DNA of 6,200 nucleotides, from the NCBI GenBank assembly GCA_029884515.1, contig JAOUHR010000121.1, positions 1-6,200 on the forward strand. Direction: 5' to 3'. Made by a program: the position numbers and the translations under genes. This document shows, one piece after another, positions 1 through 5,210 of this stretch. A model generated the notes under the pieces. It saw only the letters and a list, made by a program, of their open reading frames with translations, was not told the DNA's origin and did not search any database. The stretch comes from Gemmatimonadota bacterium (GTDB lineage Bacteria > Gemmatimonadota > Gemmatimonadetes > Gemmatimonadales > Gemmatimonadaceae). The number at the start of each line of letters is the position of its first letter. The first letter of the stretch is position 1.

Positions 1-1281
1 GAGTTCATCGCGGAGGTACCGGTCGGCCCCGACGTACTCGCTGGCGGCGGGGCTCCCGCCCTGGATCACGAAGTCGTGCTCCACCCGATGCCAGGTGAGC
101 CCGTCGTAGTAGCCGCGCCGTGCGAGGGCGAGCAGGCGCGCGCCCATCAACGGCGCGACGTCGCCGCGGAGGCGCACGGTGAAGCTCCCGCCACCCGCGG
201 CGGCGTCGAGCGTGACGCGGAGGCGCACGTCCGCGCCGAGCGCGAGGCCGACGGCGTCCGCGCGCTCGGCCGCCGAGAGGGAGAGTCGCGTCATTGGCGG
301 GCGGTCCGCGCTGGCGGGGAGACCGGCGGCGGCGAGGAGCGCCACGCGGGCGTCGCGGGCCGAGGCGTTGTCGTGGGCGACGAATCGCTCGAAGGCGGCC
401 CGCGCGGCCGGCGCGGCATCGGCGCGCGGCGAGTCCTTGAGTGCGACCGCCGCCGCCCGCACCACCTGCGCGCCGTTCCGCCGCAGCGCAGCGAGATAGA
501 GGAGGTCCGCCTCGTGCCCGACCAGTCGCGCGAGCTGCTCTATGGCCGCCTCGGCGACGTTGTCGTCGGGGTCGCGCGCGAGGCGGCGCAGCAGCGCCGT
601 GTCGGCGACGCCGCCCGCCGCGCGCGCCGCGTACTGGCGCACGTGCCACGAACCGTGCGCGCCGAGGCGCGTGATCCGGGGCCGCGCCTGCGCGGGCGAG
701 AGCCGGCCGAGTGCCACCAGGGCGTGCGCGGCTGCCTGCCAGGAGACGGTGGTGCGCGTGGGGCCGTCGGGGCGCGAGGGGAGTGCGTCGACCCACCCTC
801 GCAGGGTGGCGATGACGATCGAGTCACCCGCGCACGACGCGCCCACGAGGTCGGCGGCGCGCAACCGCACGGGCTTCGCGCTGTCGGCGAGCGCGAGGCG
901 CAGCGCACCGCAATCATCGCGCACGGCCGCCAACGCCCGCAGGCGCAGGCGCCACGCGGGCTCGGGATACGCTGGAGGGGCGGGCAGCGGCGAGAGCGAC
1001 GTGCGCGCGACGAACTTGGGATCGGTGATCCGCCTCAGGGCGCGCACCGCGAGGGACCGCACCACGGGGTCCACCGAGTGGGTCCCCTCCACGAGCGCCG
1101 CGTCGAGCGAATCGCGGCGGTCCTCGGCCATGAGGATGCGTCCCACGAGTGAGGAGTCCGGCGGCGTCGTGCGCGACCCGGACTGTGCGCGCCCGGGGGA
1201 GGCGCAGAGTGCCACCGCCGTCGTCGCGCCGAGTGCGACGTGGAACAGGAGCTGGAGCGACGGTGCGGGATGACGGGTCAT
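1..1281 (-). CDS. Exported HEAT-repeat protein with C-terminal cyclophilin-type peptidyl-prolyl isomerase domain (3' end missing)
   Basis: The reading frame is open from the ATG at 1281 to the left edge: 427 codons and no stop, so the C-terminus lies outside the window. Residues 1-33 look like a Sec signal peptide (basic start, hydrophobic stretch to about 25, Gly-Arg-Ala before Gln33). Residues about 70-320 are Ala/Leu/Arg-rich helical repeats of HEAT type, for example DPVVRSLAVRALRR at 71-84 and DDNVAEAAIEQLARL at 239-253. From about 352 a cyclophilin domain begins: YYDGLTWHRV at 391-400, with His398-Arg399 matching the catalytic Arg segment, and IQGG at 406-409 matching the conserved Gln-Gly-Gly. 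The family catalyses cis-trans isomerisation of Xaa-Pro bonds. Here it would act on periplasmic or outer-membrane proteins, with the HEAT array as a docking surface (inference). About half of the cyclophilin fold is missing. No clear Shine-Dalgarno precedes the start. The gene is divergent from the membrane-protein operon at 1378. Domain assignment is secure; substrate is unknown. Confidence 0.88.
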   Translation of the reverse strand, partial: MTRHPAPSLQLLFHVALGATTAVALCASPGRAQSGSRTTPPDSSLVGRILMAEDRRDSLDAALVEGTHSVDPVVRSLAVRALRRITDPKFVARTSLSPLPAPPAYPEPAWRLRLRALAAVRDDCGALRLALADSAKPVRLRAADLVGASCAGDSIVIATLRGWVDALPSRPDGPTRTTVSWQAAAHALVALGRLSPAQARPRITRLGAHGSWHVRQYAARAAGGVADTALLRRLARDPDDNVAEAAIEQLARLVGHEADLLYLAALRRNGAQVVRAAAVALKDSPRADAAPAARAAFERFVAHDNASARDARVALLAAAGLPASADRPPMTRLSLSAAERADAVGLALGADVRLRVTLDAAAGGGSFTVRLRGDVAPLMGARLLALARRGYYDGLTWHRVEHDFVIQGGSPAASEYVGADRYLRDEL

Positions 1282-1365
1282 CGTGCGGCGCGCGGAGAGG
1301 GGGGAACCGGCGTGACGGGCCTCGCGGATCGGGCGGGCTCCATCGCAAACGTACTGCCCACCCGG

Positions 1366-1377
1366 TAAATTCGCGCG
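1366..1377 (+). promoter_or_regulatory. Candidate -10 box for a leaderless transcript of the gene at 1378
   Basis: TAAATT at 1366-1371 fits the TANNNT form of a bacterial -10 box and is the only AT-rich hexamer near the start. Six bases (CGCGCG) separate it from the ATG at 1378, so transcription would begin at or next to the A of the start codon. No Shine-Dalgarno lies before this ATG, as expected for a leaderless mRNA. No convincing -35 box is visible about 17 bases upstream. The rest of the 96-bp gap (1282-1377) is GC-rich and must also serve the divergent minus-strand gene, for which I see no clear promoter. Confidence 0.45.
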
Positions 1378-1890
1378 ATGCTCCTCTTGAAGTTCCTCCA
1401 GACGATGATCAGCGCCCTCAACTCCGAGGGCACGCCCGGGCAGATCGCGGCGGGCATGGCGCTGGGACTCTGCTTCGGCCTCACGCCGCTCGTGAGCCTC
1501 CACAACGTGCTCGTCCTCGCGGTGGCGATGCTCACCACGGTCTCCTTCCCGGGGGTGATGCTCGGCTGGGCGATCGCGGTGCCCGTCGGGTTCATGCTCG
1601 ACCCCCTGTTCGACCGCGTGGGGATGGTGCTGCTCACCACCGATGCACTCACACCGCTCTTCGTCTGGATCGTGAATACGCCGGTGGTCTCGCTCTCGCG
1701 GCTCAACAACACGATCGTGCTCGGGAGCCTGGTGAGCTGGCTCGTGCTGCTGGTGCCGAGCTACGTCCTGTTCCGGTTCCTCGTCGCGCGGTACCGCCGG
1801 GATCTCTACGCGCGCCTCGAACGGAGCCGCGCCTTCCAGGTGGTGAAGGCGTCGAAGATCTGGAACGTCTACCAGCTCTTCCGGCCATGA
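1378..1890 (+). CDS. TIGR03546 family inner-membrane protein (DUF2062-like)
   Basis: 170 residues, full length for this small family. The N-terminal part, SEGTPGQIAAGMALGLCFG at 16-34, is the DUF2062-like signature of a short amphipathic helix leading into a Gly-rich membrane segment. Further hydrophobic stretches lie at about 42-56, 59-77 and 115-137, giving about four membrane segments. Conserved-looking features between them are LDPLFDRVG at 74-82, the loop NTP at 100-102 and LNNTIVLGS at 109-117. The tail from 138 is basic (RYRRDLYARLERSR), so it probably faces the cytoplasm. Members of TIGR03546 are uncharacterised and usually sit next to TIGR03545, exactly as here: the stop codon overlaps the next start as ATGA. 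The start is the ATG right after a possible leaderless promoter. No biochemical function is known. By context it is the membrane partner of the downstream protein. Confidence 0.9.
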   Translation: MLLLKFLQTMISALNSEGTPGQIAAGMALGLCFGLTPLVSLHNVLVLAVAMLTTVSFPGVMLGWAIAVPVGFMLDPLFDRVGMVLLTTDALTPLFVWIVNTPVVSLSRLNNTIVLGSLVSWLVLLVPSYVLFRFLVARYRRDLYARLERSRAFQVVKASKIWNVYQLFRP

Positions 1891-3758
1891 AGTGGATCCG
1901 CTGGACGGCCCTGCTACCGCTCGCCGTCACGCTCGTCCTGATCGCCCTCGCGGTCTACTTCTATCTCGACCCCGCGGTGCGTCGCGGTGTGGAGGTCACC
2001 GGCACGGAGGCGGTCGGTGCGAGGGTGGACCTCGCGTCCGCCCACGTGGCTCTCGGCGACGGCTCCGTCACGCTGCGCGGGCTCGCGGTGACCGACCCCG
2101 CCAGGCCGATGACCAACCTGTTCGAGGTGGAGGAGATCGTCTTCCGGGCGGCCGTCGTGCCCGCGCTCGAGCGCAAGGTGGTGATCGACACGATGGCTGT
2201 GCGCGGCGTCCGGTTCGGCACGGTGCGCAAGACCTCGGGGGCGCTCCCGGCGCGCGCCGGCGTGGCCGGCGAGGGCCCCGGCGCGCTCCGGCGCGCCGTG
2301 GACGACTGGCGGTCCCGCGTGAAGGTGCCGCCGATCTCGCTCAACACGCTCACGCAATCGGTGAACGTGGACGCGATCTCCGCCGAGAGCCTGGCCACGC
2401 TGCGCGCCGCGCGTGGCGCGCACGCCTACGCCGACACGGCGCGCGCCAAGCTGATCGCCGACCTGCAGGCGCTCGACCCGCGTGGCACGATCGACTCCGC
2501 CACCGCGCTCGCCACCCGGCTGGAGAAGGCGAGCCTGCGCTCGCTCGGACTGGGCGGCGTGCGCACCGCCGTCGCCGACGTCCGACGCACGGTCACCGCA
2601 CTCAACGAGCTCGACGACCGGCTGCGCGACTTCCAGGCCGCGACCCGCGCGAACGCGGCGGGACTCACCGAGCGTCTCGAAGCGATCCCGGCCGCGCGCC
2701 AGGCGGACTACGCCTACGCTCGCTCCCTGCTGCGCCTGCCGACCTTCGACATCCCGTCCATCGGCCCACAACTCTTCAGTCCGATCTTCACGGAGAAGGT
2801 CGGCGAGCTGATGTACTGGGCCCGTCTTCTTGAACAGTACGTCCCGCCGGGACTCGAGCGGCAGTTCAGGGCCGGCCCGTCGCGCGTGCGTGCCTCGGGC
2901 ACCGACGTCCTCTTCCCGAAGGCGAGGGTCTATCCCGACTTCCTCACGCGACTCGCCGAGCTCACGCTCGCCATCGGCGGCGAGGGCGCCGCGGCCGGCG
3001 CCTACTCGGCGCGCGTGGAGGGCCTCACCACCCAGCCGGCCGTGTACGGGGCGCCCACGCGGTTCGAGTTGACCCGGAGCGGCGGACGGGCGGGCCCGAC
3101 CGACGTGCGCGTCAGTGGCAGCATGGACCACCGCCGGGCGCCGGTGCAGGACGCACTCCAGGCGAGCTTCTCGGGCATCACCCTGCCCACGGTGGTGCTC
3201 AACGGCGTCGGCGCGCGGCTCGACTTCGGCACCGGTGTCTCGGAACTCCGCGTCGCGCGCCGCGGCGACTCGCTGGACGGCCGATGGCTCTGGCGCGCCA
3301 CCCGCGTGCGCTGGACGCGCGACACGCTCACGCAGGCGCGCGCGACCTCCCCGGCGATGCGCCTCGTGGAGGACGCGCTCTGGCGCGCCGTGAGCCGCAT
3401 CGACTCGGTGGAGGTCGAGGCGCGCTTCGACGGGCCGATCTCGGGCCCGCGCCTCGGCATCCGCACGAACATCGCGAGCGCGGTGGGGAATGCGCTGCGC
3501 GACCAGATGGGCGACGAGGTGCGGCGCGCCGAGCAGCAGGTGCGCGCACGCGTGGACGCGCTGGTGGACGCCCGGGTCGCGGAGGCGCGCACCAAGGCCG
3601 ACGCGGTGAAGGCGGACGTCGAGGCGCGGATCGCCGCGGAGCGCGCGCGCCTCGAGGAACAGAAGGTCGCGCTCGAGGCGCGGCTCAAGGAACTGGTGCG
3701 GATCCCCGGGATCGGCTCGCCGGTCACTTCCTCGCCGGCTCCATCTTCCAGAAGGTGA
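1887..3758 (+). CDS. TIGR03545 family membrane-anchored envelope protein with AsmA-like N-terminus and coiled coils
   Basis: 623 residues. A single membrane segment at about 7-27 follows MKWIRW, so the rest is probably periplasmic. Residues about 35-112 read like the start of AsmA-type proteins: TGTEAVGARVDL, then VTLRGLAVTDP at 61-71, NLFEVEEIVF at 77-86, and RKTSGAL at 114-120. Residues about 165-280 are helical and coiled-coil-like. LRLPTFDIPS (282-291) and ELMYWARLL (307-315) lie in a conserved-looking block. Residues about 335-490 are beta-rich, including LFPK at 342-345 and GLTTQPAVYGAPTRFEL at 379-395. About 535-605 is a long charged coiled coil rich in Arg, Glu and Ala, followed by a Pro/Ser tail. 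The family is uncharacterised and restricted to bacteria with outer membranes. The ATG overlaps the upstream stop (ATGA) with no clear Shine-Dalgarno, which implies translational coupling. The frame is open upstream to 1149, but that stretch crosses two other genes and is not used. The 3' end overlaps the opposite gene by 35 bp. A role in inner-to-outer membrane transport or tethering is inference only. Confidence 0.9.
   Translation: MKWIRWTALLPLAVTLVLIALAVYFYLDPAVRRGVEVTGTEAVGARVDLASAHVALGDGSVTLRGLAVTDPARPMTNLFEVEEIVFRAAVVPALERKVVIDTMAVRGVRFGTVRKTSGALPARAGVAGEGPGALRRAVDDWRSRVKVPPISLNTLTQSVNVDAISAESLATLRAARGAHAYADTARAKLIADLQALDPRGTIDSATALATRLEKASLRSLGLGGVRTAVADVRRTVTALNELDDRLRDFQAATRANAAGLTERLEAIPAARQADYAYARSLLRLPTFDIPSIGPQLFSPIFTEKVGELMYWARLLEQYVPPGLERQFRAGPSRVRASGTDVLFPKARVYPDFLTRLAELTLAIGGEGAAAGAYSARVEGLTTQPAVYGAPTRFELTRSGGRAGPTDVRVSGSMDHRRAPVQDALQASFSGITLPTVVLNGVGARLDFGTGVSELRVARRGDSLDGRWLWRATRVRWTRDTLTQARATSPAMRLVEDALWRAVSRIDSVEVEARFDGPISGPRLGIRTNIASAVGNALRDQMGDEVRRAEQQVRARVDALVDARVAEARTKADAVKADVEARIAAERARLEEQKVALEARLKELVRIPGIGSPVTSSPAPSSRR
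3701..3713. repeat. Short inverted repeat at the convergent gene junction
   Basis: GATCCCCGGGATC can fold as a 5-bp stem (GATCC/GGATC) with a CCG loop. It lies inside the 3' part of the TIGR03545 gene and begins 11 bases past the stop codon of the minus-strand propeller gene. No T-tract follows on either strand, so it is at most a weak, non-canonical terminator for the minus-strand transcript. Confidence 0.25.
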
Positions 3759-5049
3759 TCCCGCTCGGCTGCTGGCCCACGTCGATGGTGGCCACCTTCT
3801 GCCGCGCGGCCAGGTCGAAGACGTCCACCTTGCCTGGCTGCGCGCCGACGCCCTCGGACGAGACGAAGGCGTAGCGGGAGTCGGAGGAGATCGTGACGCC
3901 GTGCGCGAGCGTGTTGGAGGTCGCGACCTGCGCGAGGCTGCTCCCCGATGCGAGGTCGAAGATCTCCGCCTTGGAGCCCTGCTTGAGCGTCGCGACGAGC
4001 AGCTTGCCGTCGGGGGTGACCGCGAGGTTGTAGGGACCGCGCCCCGTCTTGAAGCGGCGCGAGATCGCCCAGGCGTCGCGGTCGAGCTCGAGGATCTCGT
4101 CGCCCTTGTTGCACGCCACGTAGATCCTCGCGCCGGTGGACGATGGCTGCACCCAGGTGGGGGAGCACGTGTTCGGCGTCATCGCGTGCTGCATCCCCGG
4201 CATCGCGAGGTATCCCACGTCAGCGGGGTCGCCGGACCTGCCGCCGGAGGCCTCTCGGGCACCGGCGATCCAGTGTGAGAGCATCAGGTGCTCGCCGGCG
4301 GCGTCCACCGGCCCCTCCTTGCCCTTCCGGACCGAGAAGCGGCGGGCGACGGCGAGCGATTTCGTGTCGATCTCCACCACCTCGTCATCCATCATGCACC
4401 CGGAGTACTGGCGCGTGCCGTCGGGCGAGATGCGGCTGCCGTGCGGCATGGTGCAGGTCACCACGCGCGCCACTTGCGTCATGGTCGGCACGTACACCAC
4501 CGACACCGACGAGGGCACCATGTCGCCGTGCAGGTTGAAGTTCACCGAGAACATGTAGCGGCCGTCGGGCGTGACATCGAGCGAGGCGGGGAAGTTGCCG
4601 AGCAGGATCCCCGGCGCCATCAGCGTGTCGGGGCCGAGCACGTAGACCCAGTACTTGCCGTCGGGGAAGCCGTGGCCGGTGGTCATGTGCAGGTACCTTC
4701 CGTCGCGGGAGATCTGGAGGCCGTGCGGGCCCTCCATCTCGGCCGCCAGCTCGCCCACGTAGATGGTGCGCTCGACCAAGGCGCCGTCGGGGCCGAAGCG
4801 GAGTCGATAGACCTCGTCCTTGCTCTCCGCGCCGACGTAGGTCCAGTAGGTGGCGGTCGGGGGCGCGACGGTGCCGGCGGGCGCAGCGGCGGCGGCACGT
4901 GCCGCGGCCTGCGCCCCGATCGCCGGCGCGACGGCGACGAGGAGCGCGGCTGCCGTCAGCAGCGTCGCCGCGACACTCCCGTGCGCGCGGCGCGGTGTGC
5001 CCACCGGAACGGACCGTCGCCGGTTGCGTCGCCCCGGTGCGTGTGGCAT
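3724..5049 (-). CDS. Exported YncE/YVTN-like beta-propeller protein with His-Gly blade motifs
   Basis: 441 residues from the ATG at 5049, chosen because GGAG stands five bases before it. An in-frame ATG at 5067 would add six residues; the frame is open further to 5562, but that part runs through the divergent gene. Residues 1-48 form a long signal peptide: a very basic n-region with several Arg, then hydrophobic 26-46, ending AIGAQA. The mature part carries repeated strand-turn units of YVTN/YncE type: GPHGLQISRDGRYLHM (107-122), SLDVTPDGRYMFSVN (156-170), MPHGSRISPDG (201-211), NLAVTPDGKLLVAT (341-354) and LAHGVTISSDSRYAFVSS (381-398), closing with SGITFW (429-434). That suits a propeller of about seven blades, most likely periplasmic. 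Four Cys (199, 218, 295, 313) form two similarly spaced pairs. MPGMQHAM at 283-290 is Met/His-rich. No haem-binding CXXCH is present, which argues against a c-type cytochrome. Such propellers act in binding or in enzymes such as lactonases; I cannot choose. The 3' end overlaps the TIGR03545 gene. Confidence 0.85.
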   Translation of the reverse strand: MPHAPGRRNRRRSVPVGTPRRAHGSVAATLLTAAALLVAVAPAIGAQAAARAAAAAPAGTVAPPTATYWTYVGAESKDEVYRLRFGPDGALVERTIYVGELAAEMEGPHGLQISRDGRYLHMTTGHGFPDGKYWVYVLGPDTLMAPGILLGNFPASLDVTPDGRYMFSVNFNLHGDMVPSSVSVVYVPTMTQVARVVTCTMPHGSRISPDGTRQYSGCMMDDEVVEIDTKSLAVARRFSVRKGKEGPVDAAGEHLMLSHWIAGAREASGGRSGDPADVGYLAMPGMQHAMTPNTCSPTWVQPSSTGARIYVACNKGDEILELDRDAWAISRRFKTGRGPYNLAVTPDGKLLVATLKQGSKAEIFDLASGSSLAQVATSNTLAHGVTISSDSRYAFVSSEGVGAQPGKVDVFDLAARQKVATIDVGQQPSGITFWKMEPARK

Positions 5050-5054
5050 CCTCA

Positions 5055-5058
5055 CTCC
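5055..5058 (-). promoter_or_regulatory. Ribosome-binding site that sets the start of the beta-propeller gene
   Basis: On the minus strand the sequence reads ACGGAGTGAGG directly before the ATG at 5049. GGAG sits five bases from the start codon. The alternative ATG at 5067 has only GAGG at a spacing of nine, so the shorter protein is preferred. Confidence 0.6.
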
Positions 5059-5108
5059 GTTCGTCATGGGTCGCGTTCCTCGTTCAGCTCCCGCCGTTCG
5101 GGCGGGCA

Positions 5109-5133
5109 CGGTCCGGCACCGCGGCGCGGACCG
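5109..5133. repeat. Inverted repeat in the divergent control region
   Basis: CGGTCCG (5109-5115) and CGGACCG (5127-5133) are perfect inverted 7-base arms separated by 11 bases. The centre-to-centre distance is 18 bases, somewhat under two helical turns. Placed between two divergent genes, it could be an operator for a dimeric regulator or a hairpin in the leader of the minus-strand gene. In sequence this GC-rich, 7-base arms can also occur by chance. Confidence 0.3.
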
Positions 5134-5159
5134 GTGGGGAGTCGCATCAGTGGCATCCA

Positions 5160-5174
5160 CGGGCCTCGGGCCCG
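5160..5174 (+). repeat. GC hairpin just upstream of the ribosome-binding site of the Ig-like gene
   Basis: CGGGCC-TCG-GGCCCG forms a 6-bp all-GC stem with a 3-base loop, ending six bases before the GGAG of the gene at 5192. In the mRNA leader it would leave the ribosome-binding site free but could stabilise the 5' end or pause polymerase. No T-tract follows, so it is not an intrinsic terminator. Confidence 0.3.
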
Positions 5175-5179
5175 CTCCC

Positions 5180-5183
5180 GGAG
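5180..5183 (+). promoter_or_regulatory. Ribosome-binding site of the Ig-like gene
   Basis: GGAG in CGGAGAG lies eight bases before the ATG at 5192, good spacing. The next in-frame ATG, at 5204, would be 20 bases away, so 5192 is the better start. Confidence 0.6.
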
Positions 5184-5210
5184 AGTACTCGATGATCGGT
5201 CTGATGGTAA
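5182..5210 (-). promoter_or_regulatory. Weak candidate sigma-70-type promoter for the beta-propeller gene
   Basis: On the minus strand TTACCA (5210-5205) and TACTCT (5187-5182) stand 17 bases apart. They match TTGACA at four of six and TATAAT at three of six positions. Transcription would start near 5175 and give a leader of about 126 bases before the ATG at 5049. The -35 box would lie inside the first codons of the divergent gene at 5192, so the two start regions would overlap. The match is weak, and no comparable promoter is visible for the plus-strand gene. Confidence 0.25.

Noticed and set aside
76..1152. 358-codon open frame on the plus strand
   Set aside because: It is antisense to the HEAT-cyclophilin gene. 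The translation is Arg/Gly/Ala-rich with no domain, as expected from a GC-rich shadow frame; the minus-strand frame has a signal peptide, repeats and catalytic motifs.
1348..1353. TACGTT on the minus strand as a -10 box for the cyclophilin gene
   Set aside because: It fits TANNNT, but there is no -35-like hexamer at a usable distance and such short matches are expected by chance.
1149..1886. Upstream extension of the TIGR03545 frame
   Set aside because: The frame is open, but this part is low-complexity, crosses the divergent cyclophilin gene and the whole TIGR03546 gene, and precedes the natural membrane anchor at 1887.
1914..3131. 405-codon open frame on the minus strand
   Set aside because: Antisense to the TIGR03545 gene, Arg/Gly-rich and without recognisable domains; explained by high GC at third codon positions.
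3701..3713. Intrinsic terminator at GATCCCCGGGATC
   Set aside because: The stem is only 5 bp and there is no T-tract on either strand, so it does not meet the criteria; kept only as a short inverted repeat.
3002..4168. 388-codon open frame on the minus strand across the convergent junction
   Set aside because: It runs out of frame through the propeller gene and antisense through TIGR03545; the composition is typical of a shadow frame.
5055..5112. Twin-arginine (Tat) signal for the propeller protein
   Set aside because: The n-region holds Arg pairs, but the S-R-R-x-F-L-K pattern is not met and the hydrophobic core begins more than ten residues later; Sec export is more likely, though Tat cannot be excluded.
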